DNA of 64,000 nucleotides, from assembly GCA_022497155.1 (NCBI GenBank), contig MU385741.1:124001-188000 (forward strand). The letters run 5' to 3'. Within the stretch, counting starts at the first letter, position 1. Each line of letters opens with the position of its first letter. The notes below the pieces were generated by a model. It saw only the letters and a program-made list of their open reading frames with translations, had not been told where the DNA came from and searched no databases. Made by a program: the position numbers and the translations under genes. This document shows positions 45,201 through 57,848 of the stretch, in pieces. Source of the DNA: Whalleya microplaca. Its lineage: Eukaryota; Ascomycota; Sordariomycetes; Xylariales; Xylariaceae.

Positions 45201-48200
45201 AAGAAGCGATTGTTGTTAGTCGAGGTGTGCCGACATTGAGCTTTGCCTCGTTCAGTCATGCCTAATCACTGTTCATCTATTTGTCTTTGATGTCTGGCTT
45301 GGACCTAGTTTGCTAATAGTGCAAGCTATCTCAACAACACCACTGTGAGGGCATTTCTTCTTTTGATGACGATGATGACCAAAAAAAGCCATGTATGAGA
45401 CTCTAAATGTAATCAATCAATGGATTACCGCTGCAGGTGCAATTCTCATCAAAGTACATCCTCATCACGCACCAACTACCTATAGCCAACAGTATACCTA
45501 CTGCAATATGAGAAATAGTTACATAGTAAATAAAACTGCACCAACAACTATCCCCAGTATTTGTCAACTTTGAAAACCTTACGCGTACAAACTTCACTTT
45601 CAATTTATTACAGACGATGCACGCATTAATGGGACGGGGCTGGTGCGGTGCTTTGCTGTGGGAAGAAGATCATCCCTCTTCCCCGGAAACGTCAATGATT
45701 GATGACCCTCTATTCATTCATCCGGGGGAGGAACCAAGGGACAAGTGTCTCGTTCCCATTAATATCAATCCATACTGGAAAGGCAGATCGTGTAGGAAGT
45801 TTACGAGTTGTGAACTAAAATTACATCTGTTTCGGGCGATTTGTTGCTTCTGTTGGAGATTCGCCAGCATCAGGCATTGCGATCCTCGCCCGCAGCGATT
45901 GGGATTAAAAGGCTACAGGTTAAGATTGCTAAGTAGTGGTCACAGAGGGGAGAGACGCTGTGTGGTGATTGATTGTGACGATGCCCCAAATAATTGATGG
46001 GTATAATTGATGGGTACCGAGAATGCGGAAGGCAATTCGTTGGCTGGCTGGCTGGCTGACTGGCTAACTAACATTCATTAAGATCGAATGGCTGCTAATC
46101 GAATGGTTACGGATAGGGGATGAATTGTAAGAGATGCCTCCTTGGTACAGGCCCGTTGGTCCTGGATTGCCTGAATCCGGCTCCAACCCTGAAAGAGTTG
46201 CCTCACAAATGACCTCGTGATGCCGTCTCTTTTAAGTAACTTTTATCAGCTTTAGAATGGGGCGCCCCCGCATTCGCATTGCGACTGGCTTTCGCCTATG
46301 ATCCTATCGATTAAGCTTGGAATGTGAAAAAGGAGTCATTTGAACGTTTTCGTACATAACAACTGACCCCTTTACCCAAATCAATTGCCAGCGCACAACA
46401 AATGTGACACTCAACTCCCCCCAATGGGAGGTCGGTAGCACCTAAACAAGGCGACCTATCTGTGTGTCTGTTTGTCTGTCTTCGATATTGTTTTACTTAA
46501 TATTGATATGAATGAAGGTCTCATAGGGTAACGTGACCCGGCAATCCCTCGTGTACCTAACCTGCTCGGCCTTATCATGGAACGGTTAATTGCACATATG
46601 TGCTGTTCTTCCGTCTCGTCGTTCTCGTGGTCACAATCATCGAACCATATTGGACGCTGGGAAAGGCGCCTTTACGTTAGCAGCGGCCGGATTTCTGCCA
46701 TGTATGGATCCCTACGTGCGCTGATCAGCTGGGCTCTCTCAGCCTCGGTGCCCTAGCAGGCCTAGGGAGGTACGGACTTTTGCGCTCTCGGGAATCCATC
46801 CCCACAGGCCCAGCCAGGCCAATCCAGACGGACGTCAGTCGGGACCACGTGAAATCGGTTGGACAACGCTGGACATATTAAATCCAAGCCGAAGCTACCA
46901 GTAGTAGGCTGAGGCATCGCGCAATGCAGTCAGTCAGTCAGTCACATGTCAACTTCAGGCTCCCTATGTTGCCTGCTTTCTCTTTGTCACGACATCGCAT
47001 GAGAATGAAAGAATGAATATTTACACAGAATATGACTCGGGTAGAACGGGCTCGTAATCACGTACTACTTGTGACCGTTTCGTTGCATTCTCAGTGGACT
47101 GCTTATCCAGCCGTGGCGCCAACAAACGGATTGTACATACATGCACGCACCAATCGATATCGCAAACCCCACGCCGGAGCGCTGAGAGTCATCACCTATC
47201 ACTGCGCGCGGCTGTGTCACAACCGCCGAATTGAGATCCCATCACACTTACGTGCCATCAATAAGCGCCAACATTAGTGACCGCGGCAGCCGTCCCGTAT
47301 CACAAACGCGAATCTCATATACTCTCAAGGGTATGGACGACCATGACTAAACTATTTATCCATATCGTGAGCTAGCTACGCTTAACACCAACAGGCAGCC
47401 TTGGCGCCATGTTTATAGGTTCCTGTTGATATCGAGAATGGCGACGCGCCTCATTCAAGTTACATCGTGAGCCTTGCTGCCTTCTAACATGTAGACTATT
47501 GCGATTTTCAATATCCGAAGCGGCGCCTGTCCTTGCGTGTTGGCCGCAGAGGTCAATCACCAGCATCTGTCCTATTATTTGAGGCATAGCATGGCACTCA
47601 CAATTTCGGCATGGTACTCATATTCCCACAAGACTCTCATGATACTATTGTAATTATGCCTTTGGCGATCATGGCAGATTCCGAAAGAGGCAGGCCGCCA
47701 GGCTGCCGGACTAACAAGGCTTAACATCCCATTGGGATCTTAAGGATGACTCTGGCCACGCCAAGCTTCTGGAGATATGCTCACGCGAGGCTAGATAAGG
47801 CTGCCTATACATACTCCGTAAATAGATAGGCGATAGGCTTATATCAACCACCTATCATGCACTACCATTTTCGGTATCTAGATTCTTCATGTAGTTATAA
47901 CAGGATCCACACATACCACCAGCTTCTCAACAAGGGGCGACGGCCGCGGAGAAAGAGGAATGAAGCTCGTGGAGAGGATCGAGCATTCCTTACCTTTGGA
48001 AACACTGTAACCCCCTGAATCCAACCTTATAGTTTCGACCGGTCACATCACAGCTTGCAGCCAAAGTATCCATTTGAGATGAAGGTAACCAGGTTAAGAG
48101 ATTGGGTGGGAATATCTAATACATAAGTTGGGGTAGGAAGACTGAAGATAAGCAAGCCCAGGGACGACCCGTCGGCTCGGGAGACGATCCCGTCATCAAT

Positions 48201-48900
48201 TTTGCATGTCTATACTATAGACAGTTATAGTTATGTACAAATTGGGAATGTAGCTCGTTTTTGCGTGCCCACAACTGGTTATTAGCAAGTGGTTCTGACA
48301 TCATACGAAAACGATTAATGGGCCTTAACTGACGTTTCAATTTAGGTAAGTACATGCATCTGCCGTTGGTAACTACGTAGAGGTGCAGTAGTTAAGATAA
48401 TACTGGTAAAAGAGCTGACCTGACGTCTGAATAGCTGCAAAGTAGTATACATTATGCAACACCTGTTCGTTTCTCGCGCTTCGTATCAATGCTGACTGAA
48501 GAAGTGGTTTACCTAATACTAATGAGTTTGCATCTGGGTGCGGGATGGTTCATACATGTATCGACCCCCACTTGCGTTTGCAGCGCTGCTGTCGTATTCA
48601 CCTCGAAGGCTCTGAACTCCACACCTCGGTGACCGCGGTGTATTAGTGAGCGATACTCTGCCGAACTCATCACACATGCCTACATATACACCGTGCTTAC
48701 CATGTTTTGCCATTGTATTAGTCTTCGTCAGTTCAGTTACCCTATATATAATATATTAATAAAGGTTCGCTCGGGACAACTCGCTTGCATCACCTCTTTG
48801 TCACTTCACAATTCCTTCCTGCTACAGGTTCGTGGTGTGATATGTTGCTATATGTGCCAAAATCGGGTAGTTCCATCATAAGGCATTGACAAGTGTAGAC
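45201..48900. other. Gene desert, part 1
   Basis: No gene recognised. Simple repeats: a perfect tandem pair of ATAATTGATGGGT (45990-46002 and 46003-46015), a GGCT-type run near 46040-46065, and CAGT x4 near 46927-46942. Frames of 60-126 codons are within chance expectation and resemble nothing. Confidence 0.4.
45990..46015. repeat. 13-bp perfect tandem duplication
   Basis: ATAATTGATGGGT occurs twice back to back. It is followed 25 bp later by a TGGC-type tetranucleotide run (46041-46056). This is a simple repeat without evident function. Confidence 0.8.
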
Positions 48901-50200
48901 TTCGTAATCCCTTATCGATTGTTACTAAATTGCGACAATCGATAACTCGACCAAATATGCCCCCAACTGATCCCCCCAAGTTGGAGGCAGTTGGGGGCCC
49001 GAACTGCCTGCCTCCAACTCAAAACCATGCTGTCAATCCTAGCCGGGCACGCTTCCCCGGAGCTGTCCAGGGGCGGCGTGACAAAGCGCTGGCTGGCTGG
49101 GGTCCCCAGCTTCGACCAGAACATGGAATATGTGGGGGTGCTGGTATTTATGCATAGCGCACCTCCAACATTAATGTTATGCGCAAGCTACAACATACGC
49201 ATACATCTCGCAAGCGATCCGTCAGGGCCAGAACTGAGGCGCGCGTTCTCGCATTTTCCAGAGCGCACATCATGCGCGCTCTCTCGCATGTGCACGATTT
49301 GTCAATGCGGCGAAACGAAACAAAGGAACCGAACGGTTCGAGGTAAGTAAGCTGCAAGCAATGTGGTTATACGGTAGGCAGTTATTGCGATAATGCCCTT
49401 CGTATAAAGCTACTAACCAACCACCGTAGCTCAGTAGCTAGCCCCAACGCTGTCGAATTTTTGCCAAGGAAGGGTAATTTCCAAATCGAAGCCCAAGTGA
49501 GCCCAACTCGATCTTTGGGAATTGCGATTCTCCAAAAATCGTTTGATGGATGGGGCTAGCGATGGGTCCACGATAAATGATTTCCTAAATTGCCGGCGTT
49601 GCAGTTACCAACCAGTTGGTGCCATCGAGCGTCAGGTGAATTGCGGTCGGGGTCCCAGTACCAGCACTCCGAAGGCGTCTCCGCCTCGACGAAGGTACCC
49701 CGGTAAGCAAGTAATAGGAGGCGCTTGTATCGCAGGGGAAGTCTTCCGGTAATATCAAGCTCCACTCTGGATTCACAGATTGATCGAGTTGCACTTCAAG
49801 CGAAGGTCTCTGGGTCTGTGAGAAATAAGGTTTTCAAAGTTTGCTTTTTCTTCTTCCAACTTTTATATTATTATACATGATATTGCTGCATATGTATGCG
49901 CATCCACGGCACATAGGTAAAGTGTTTGCACAGATGCATGCGTGCGCAAACGCCCTAACAAGCCCAATTCGTCCAATTGGGGACTGTACATATGCTACGT
50001 AGTAGGGTATGTGGCATCGTACGCACCTATGTACATATAAGAACTCATATATGATATTCTTGAGACCGCCTCCCGTGGGGTCAGAAATAAATCTGAGTCC
50101 GTGGCGGTCACTTACCAGAAGTCCGGGAGCCAATACTTCACTCCGGGGAAGACGCCCCGAAACATCTAGCTGCACGATAGATCTCAGGTCTCACCTACAT
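48901..50200. other. Gene desert, part 2, with near-palindrome and paired coding-like segments
   Basis: A hairpin-capable near-palindrome lies at 48980-49018. On the minus strand two segments about 400 bp apart (about 49765-49735 and 50175-50145) both read V-[EQ]-L-D-[IV]-[TS]-G-R-L-P and look like diverged copies of one another. No complete gene can be built around either copy, so they are treated as possible gene relics. Confidence 0.4.
48980..49018. repeat. Near-perfect inverted repeat (hairpin)
   Basis: The left arm GTTGGAGGCAGTT (48980-48992) is matched by AACTGCCTGCCTCCAAC (49002-49018), its reverse complement with a 4-base TGCC insertion. The loop is GGGGGCCCG. It could form a stable stem in RNA or single-stranded DNA. 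Confidence 0.7.
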
Positions 50201-53200
50201 ACATAGGAGAGCGCCACGTTGATACGTCATATAATAACACGGCTGACCTCTTCCGCCTCCAGCAGGACGGTTCGCCTATGCGGGGGCAGATCGCAATGCA
50301 ATGCGCAAACTTCACGATCGGTCCGGAAGTGCATATCTTACGGGAGTCAGAGCAGCTTTACTGCAGCCGAAGTACCCTGGCTAATCGCCACAGCCGAATG
50401 CCACATCCTCAGCGGCTACAGAAACCCCAGGATTACAAAATTCTTCAAAACAATTAATTTCGAGAGTATTTTCTTTGTTTCTTCTCTCTGTAAGCTAGTG
50501 ACAAGGTTTCTCGCCTCAGTAAACAATTTTATGTTTCTCGCGAAAGAAAAGTGCTGGGAAACCGTTATATAGAAGCATACAACATGTGTTTTCTTGAAGG
50601 CCCAAAGACGTCCAGCTCGATCACGCTACTCAGATCTTAGACGCCTTGAGATAAGCGAGGGGTAGACGACTGCAGGATCTCACCGGGGCCACGTTCCGCT
50701 GCTGGTATCATCAGCTGTCCAATGCCTTTGCTTTTTTCTTACGCCGATCTCACCGCTATCCAATGCTACTTGTGTCGGAACAATACATACGTATAGTAGT
50801 TGAATTTATTATTTTCTAATCTGTCTTATTTAGAGAGTCTTGATTATTTTTTCCTTCGCCTATAATTATCCGTTGGTGATGCCAAGAATCTCGTCTATTG
50901 CTTTTGGCAGTTCTTCCTCTCAACTCGAAGCATGATTGGCTGTGTGTCAGACTATGGCAGTACGCCACTAGGGGGCAGTATCGTCGTCCCTACGATCAGA
51001 TAATCCTAATCACTTGTCATATGCATTAGCGCCAGCAATACCTTTTCTTCTTTTCCCAGGCCACCGGATTTCTGTCAGCCTTCCAAGTTCCAGGCACCTT
51101 TCTGCCTGTGCGGCTATCAAGGGCCATTGATATCATGGCTATTCCCCGCCTCGGAAAGGGCCCCAAAAAGGAAATTCATTGGGTCGACCCGGTATGGAGG
51201 CGATGGTCAGGATAGGGGCTGCAAATCGATTCGTAACTGCAAACGTATACTCTATCCAAACTCCTAGCTCCTTCATTTGAGGATCGTGAAGTTCTCCATT
51301 CGTATTAAAATTATACTACACTTTTCTTCTATTCAGGGGTCAGCCTCTCAGCTTCAGCCTCATATTACTTTTACCCAGTGCTCCGTTGGCATGCGGCTCT
51401 AATTAATGAGGACCCAGTGCACAGAAGATATGCAATTAGGGCATTGTTCATTGGACGGAGAAATTCGGCGCTTCTCGGCGAAAATATCTTGGGCTTTGAC
51501 ATTGGAGAACTAGGGCATGTCGGACCCATTTATGGCCCCGAAGGAATACCTATTTCGGTATGAGACGAAGTACCTACATACTCTCTAGGCCATGATCTCG
51601 TATACACTTACGAATTGATACAGCCGAGCCTAATAAACGTCCCGACATGTAGGTAGCTACCTACGAGTAATGTAGACGATATATCTGCTTCGCCCTGTTG
51701 AACAAAGCTAAGATACTCAACCTACCGGAGGCACCTGATCCAAATACATACTATCAAGTTGTCACCCACGTGGTATATGTGGAGTATTAAGGTTTCGAAC
51801 TTTAAAAAGTTGCCGGTGCCATTATTAGCTGCAAGAAGGGTCCCTCCTTTACAGGGAGTTTCATCCCTTCAAGGCCCAAGCATCTAATAAGGGGGAGGAG
51901 TGCTATAGTATCATGTATTAACCGGATTAGTTGCTCTCGGTCAGAAGGCCGAACGTGTACACATGATCTGCCCTCATTCTGCCGTCACGTCGTGGCTCCT
52001 CGGAAGTTAAAACCGCATCAGTGTGGGAGGACCCTGAAAATACAACGCTGGGACAGGTTCCAGATCAGCGTTGCACCCAAGCACCGGCACTACCGGCTAT
52101 ATTCCAGGCTCTGCCCATTGTTTCATAGTATCGCGCCGCCGCCAATCGCCGGCGTTCTAGCTTTGCGGCTCAGTTTTGCGCGACGTTGCTGCGGGTGGCT
52201 TGCTTGCGAATCATAAGGATCGACCACCTGAGTATTCGACTATTAGGAAATGCCTTAGATTTCGAGACAGTTCAATAATTAGCAGAGTCCTGGGGTATGA
52301 CCCGAGTGGTCGGTATGACCACGGTCACATGATGATGGAAGTCTTCGGGAATACAGTAACACCAGGTATTCTCACGCCGTGCAAGTCATTGTGAGTGTTC
52401 AAGGAATGTGATCTAGGACCAGGCGACGACTGGGTTCCCCGCCGAGGCTCGAGGCTCGAGGCTCAATGCCGTATGTAGCTCATGAGACTGGGTCGTTCGG
52501 CCCAGGTGCTGCTGACCACTTCGGCCCTTGGGGAGCCGAACATCACCGCATCATACCGGGCCAGGTCACGCCGGACTGTCGTCACCCGAGGATCTCAGTG
52601 AGAAGCCGCGTGCAACATGTGCGCAATCAAAATTTGGAATTGGCAATTTGAATGACTTCCAGTCTACATAGACTGTACTAGGCCGTATTCCGTATGTTTT
52701 TCTTCTCACTTACGTATCCTTCCGACTTTGCGACAATCGTCAGTCGCGGACAGAGCAGCTGTTTCTAGAAAGCCGTGCGGAGTATCCACTTGATACCCGA
52801 CCCTGGAAAATTAGGTACACGTAGGGCGGCCCCAGAATCTCGTAATTATCACGTGAACGTGTGGCTCTTCATGGGTCTGGATGACCTAGCAGGCCTAGCC
52901 GGTTCTCGCTCGCTTCATCTTCGGATGAACATCCATTGATTTCCTCTGGGGACTAATAAGAGCAACATGTACCGACGCTACGGACTGCTAGTGAGAACCG
53001 TGCCACACCATTGAAACAATAAGCGCCAGTAACAAGCGGTACATAGATAGCCCGCATGTTACCAGGTGAGCGGCACATCTAGAGGAATCCGGGGTACTAC
53101 CTGTGCGTGTATATTGAAATCGAAAATGACCACATACTTCTCCATACCTACCTACGATATAGAGTCGTTATCAGGCATTAGAGTAACGTGAATTCATTAC

Positions 53201-56200
53201 GGTGTAACTGCGGGAGTCTGACATACATTCCTAGGTAGGTCAGAAATATCAGCTATCTGCCCTATGTATAGTACCTTTAGAAGTTTCTTTCAAGGGCCTA
53301 TTTTATCTAATTATTTTAATTGTTTTATTTCGAAGCATTCTTTATTTCTAGCGCGTGTGTATTTCGGCCCTCTTCTATAAACGGACTTCATAATCCTTAA
53401 ACCCTCAACTGGGTATTTGAGTGCTGATCAACTCAGACTGGAATTCTTATGTGCCGTATTTGGACAGACTACTTCCTTTGAAGCCAACGGTGACTATCAG
53501 ACACCCCGCCTACCCGCCCGCTCCTGTGGCCCAGCTGTAATATATTTTGGGGGCTGAGCTGTCTGTCAGCCCTCTCAGCTTACATACGCAGATACGACTC
53601 TATGCCGAAACAGCAGCAGTTTGCATGCGGCATGACGAGCATGTAGGATCTTTTATCGGCCGCTCCCAGGTCAGAAGATCACGAGCAGCGCCAGTTTTCG
53701 GCCTAGTTCGGCAATATACTGCTAAGGCAGGCAGCGCTATCTCAAAATATCTCGGTCTCCCTACCTGTCGCCAGCGCTTATCCTTAGCAGCGTTCCATTG
53801 CGTCTTATTTCTGCGAATGAGCCCTAAGGAATGGGGGAATCCGCATACCAACACCATCCATCACCTAACTGTGATATTTTGGGAGTGCAAGTGTAAATTC
53901 AGACAGTCAAGCATACCTTGGGTGACCCTCATGTTGCGATCTTCCACCCTCTGTCGCACTTCCTGCTGCGTTAGGTGCCGGATTCCTTCTTAAATTGTCA
54001 GGAGGTGTGCCACACAAGACAGCACGATACCACCACATCGATTTAGACTGTCGCACAAATGTTCACTACACGTCGATGGGCTCAAGGGGATCCCTTTGGT
54101 GATTCAGGTACGGCAATGTAACCCAAACGCTCAATCTTCCTTCTTCCTTCCTTGCTCCCTACTTTGCGCTTTGGTGAGCTCATCGTGCACTTGATAGAAT
54201 GCAACTGTAGGCATTTACCCCTTTCTAATTAATCTCTGATTATTTATCATGTATCGATGCAAGCCCATCCATATGACAAGATTGGGGGGTTTGTTTTGCC
54301 TGCCTCCTTCTGACCAGTTTACTTCTTTCGCGGGGTCCAAGTGCTGGTCATGCACAACTACAACTCGAGTGGTCATTGGCGCAAATGTGCTGACCTCGCC
54401 GCCGCGGATGTCTGCTGCGGGGGCTCCGAGGAGGCGGCCACGGGAGAGAGGGGGCAAAGGACGCGGGCCACTGACCTACGTATTTCGCAATCACTGATAT
54501 AATACATACAAAGTTCATTGGAAGCTACTGCGTTCTTCTTTTCTCGTCGGGCCCTAGGTATCGCCCGCATGAGAGACGTCTTACATTGCGAAATAGGTTG
54601 TTGAACGAAAGCGACGACAACAAACGGCCCTGGTGACGCTTGTCTTCCCGCAACCCCGGAATGTCAGCGGCCACACCCGCGAATGCAGAATGCCAGCTGG
54701 CAGTTGTGAAATGTGATAGATAGTGGACCGGCGGGGGGATGAGGGACAGACCCCCACGCGAAGGAACTCGAGAGCCCTGTTGTAGGTAACAGATCGTGCA
54801 GCAGTAATCAGGGTACCGGCGTACAATTTACGTACGCAAGGTCTTTTTGTCGGCCAAGCTTTGCTAGTATAATGAACTAGTTCTCTGGGGATGGAAGCCA
54901 ATTGTGACGTTGAACGAGGCTGTCCAGGTTAGGCATCCTCTTGCGACATGCCATTCTACTACTTATCGTGTGTAAGGCAGATGAGTCCTCGTGCACGAGA
55001 CTTCGGTGTGGCCAACGGCCGGTGGCCGCTAAGAGGCCATCTAACCGTGTAGGACTCCTTGCGAGCGTTTGACACCTTTTGTGATAAACTGTAATAGCCT
55101 TTCTCTTGCTCAGCATGTGAGGCTCCCATCCCGAAGTCACAATTAGCCTGACCTAGTAACAGTCTGCCTACTAGTATTAGGTCACCTGCCCGTAAGAGGC
55201 AGTGGCAGCCGTAACTGCCGTGCTCATCTCGATGAAGCTGGTTTAGTGGATGACTTACAACGTTGGAATGAGACATCAAACGCATCCAGCCCCAATCATC
55301 AGCATATCAGTGAAGAATATCGCAGTGTGAAGCGGTCTAGATAGTCGGTCATCCAGTATCAGTGGCGACGAATATGTTCTAGTCCGATATAATTGCAACG
55401 AACTTGATATCATTGTGGAATTGCAGTAATCTGATCAGATCATCAGCAACGCGCCTGGCTGCCTGGTCCTCCGACTCGAGTCATGAAAGTCACCCATGAT
55501 TTACTTCATATCCCCTAGTTTGGAGTCACTTGGTAAAATAAAATAATAAACTACGAGGCCGGCCCGAATTTAACAGATGCATATCGAGATCTTCAGTTGG
55601 ACTGAGGAATGTTTTATATGTACATGAGGGTGTAGTATCTATCATCGTCTATATGTACTTTCGTAAGTTAGTGCTAGTTTGAATTCCCGGGACTCTGGCC
55701 AGCTTGGGGTCTAAAATTGATCGGGTTTGACCGGTTAGATGGCTCGAGGAGCATTATGACGAACGATCGATCTGGCTTCTTGTTGATCTTGACAACTGAC
55801 ACGATAGGGCTCTGGACCCTAGGGTTATGATGTCATGGTCTTGTCCTCAAGGGTTTAAAGGGCTAAAGGAACGAGCAAAAAGTGCCCCGGTATTTTCTTT
55901 GCGACCGATGATGGCTAGGCCATGACCGAATCCCGGCTCGAGTGCGGGACTCTCAAGCATTAGGGCCGGAATGAAGGATCAGGATTAAATCAGTACCGAC
56001 GGAGTTGATGTCGCAAGTTGGGTCACGAGGTTTGCATCCCATACCGAGGTTGTTGGAAACGGCCTCGTCAGCTACATCGTTTCAACCTACATGTTACCAG
56101 TATACGTATGTATTGTTGCTGATCAACGGCTGTCTGCCGGTTCGGCTTGTATCGTGTGCAAGTAGCTGTGACGTGCATATCATCAGAGAAGGCTTCTTGC

Positions 56201-57065
56201 ATTTGGTTGCGATGCTTTGTAAGGTGTTTGTCGACCTCGTTTTGCATGATCAAGTGCTGATTTCCAACGTCTAATTCGGGAGCTGGGCTTGGATCTTGAT
56301 CCTGACAGTTGAGGGTTTTCCTTGACGGGGAAAAGCTATTTGTCGAGGGTTACCACGTGGTTGCGGGAAGGAATCCTACAAGACAGGGGAGAAAAAAGAT
56401 GCTGAAATTTAATCACTAATTAAATCTGAATTTATTTTCTGGTTATTTTCTGTTTGCATCGTTGATATTCTTTTAATCCCTACCATAATCTATGAGATCC
56501 TATACCTGCAATTTCCATGCCGACAATCCGCTGACTTGGGCTGCTTGGAAGTGTTCCCCCCTGGTTTTCTGCATACCAAGCAGCATATGATGGGATTAAA
56601 TCCACGTGAAATGTCTACTCGATAGCTGCACTGTGAACGATTCTAGTATATATCAATGTTTAGTATGGTCTTAGCCAAGAGGTTAGTATCTATAGGTCGC
56701 GCCGGGGTTCTGGTACTTCTGCAAATCATCACGAAGTAGTCTGCAAGGGATCATTAATGAGTATGCCATGACCTGCGGGATCCCAATGTCACTGCCGCCC
56801 TTAAGTAAATCTGGACTAGGGACTAGGGCTCAGAGATCGATCTTGTTCCGCAGAATACGATCCTCGAAGTGTTACAACTGGTTGATGAGTTGGAAGATAT
56901 CGTGCGAATGAGACTCGCTTGCGGTCACTAGACGCGTGTGGTAGCGGGCTTGACATCACAGCATGGTGACAGTGATTGGATCTCTACAATACCGGGAAAC
57001 GGGTGACAGGATATTGTTCAGCGATTACATACGCAAGCTGCCTGCACTTACCCGCGGACCATTAG
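50201..57065. other. Gene desert, part 3
   Basis: Almost 7 kb without a recognisable gene, tRNA or transposon. The longest frame (148 codons, 53547-53993) is within chance expectation. A GAGGCTC x3 microsatellite lies near 52444-52464. AT-rich patches occur around 50790-50870 and 56400-56480. A short frame at 51135-51191 (MAIPRLGKGPKKEIHW) ends at a GT but cannot be extended to a convincing gene. Confidence 0.4.
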
Positions 57066-57848
57066 ATGAACGCCAACCCCTTTTCTCATATGCTTAGCAA
57101 ATCGGTATTGGGAACAATAATGCCTCGCAGACACTGTTCTCGTTTCCACCGAAGGGAGTTGACTAGTAGATTTTCTCACCTCATACAAAGGATCATCGTG
57201 ATATGTACCCGCCGCGGGCTATCATCATCATCTTTACATATGATTTACTATGCAGCTTTCGTTTATACGATAACGTGTAGGTGGTCACCGAACGTAATAA
57301 TCTACCTCGCTCCGAAATATCTCGAATCAGCTTGTGATATAGCTCAAGCAATATCCTACCTACGTTCAGTACGCCTTGCGGTATTTGCACTTATTGATAT
57401 CGAAGATGCTTTGTCGACTTGGGGTCCTAGGTCCCGGTATTCCTTCCGACTGAGAGCGAGCTTTGAGACAGCGGCGCAACGTCTTCCAGAGGATATCCGC
57501 TTCAACCTGCACTTATTCCTGGCTAGGGATGTTAGAGTCTGCGACAGTAGAATGAGCCCAGACCGGCATGCTTTCAGAAGGTCTATCCCTTTCTCTTCTA
57601 CTCGTCTGATCAGCGCTGGCGTGGCACATCGCTGGATCATTCTCCGTGCTACGAATTACGTGGTGGCCAATGCCACGAGGGTTGAAGCGACACGGAAATT
57701 ACACAGACTATGGCCCGTTCTATGTCCAGTAGACCTTCTAGTATTGAAAAAGGCTGGCGCGTCGTTCAAGATCCTGGGCTTGCGTGATGCCAAGATCTTA
57801 CTTCCCATATTATATAGTATCCGCATGTACTATGTAAGACATATCTAG
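57066..57848 (+). CDS. Orphan ORF, 260 aa, uncertain
   Basis: This is the longest uninterrupted frame in the 19-kb desert. By a rough count, a stop-free run of 260 codons is unlikely by chance in a window of this size and composition. The predicted protein is Arg- and Leu-rich with one hydrophobic stretch (HMIYYAAFVYTITCRW) and no domain, signal peptide or repeat that I recognise. Codon use does not show the GC-ending preference of the ABC transporter or Rad4, which argues against an ordinary expressed gene. It could be a lineage-specific gene, a decayed gene or chance. I call it at low confidence. Confidence 0.25.
   Translation: MNANPFSHMLSKSVLGTIMPRRHCSRFHRRELTSRFSHLIQRIIVICTRRGLSSSSLHMIYYAAFVYTITCRWSPNVIIYLAPKYLESACDIAQAISYLRSVRLAVFALIDIEDALSTWGPRSRYSFRLRASFETAAQRLPEDIRFNLHLFLARDVRVCDSRMSPDRHAFRRSIPFSSTRLISAGVAHRWIILRATNYVVANATRVEATRKLHRLWPVLCPVDLLVLKKAGASFKILGLRDAKILLPILYSIRMYYVRHI

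Noticed and set aside
51135..51563. Small two-exon gene starting MAIPRLGKGP
   Set aside because: A GT donor follows the first segment, but no acceptor yields a family-like or long continuation.
53547..53993. 148-codon plus-strand ORF
   Set aside because: Several ORFs of this length are expected by chance; no motif and no splice-extended model.
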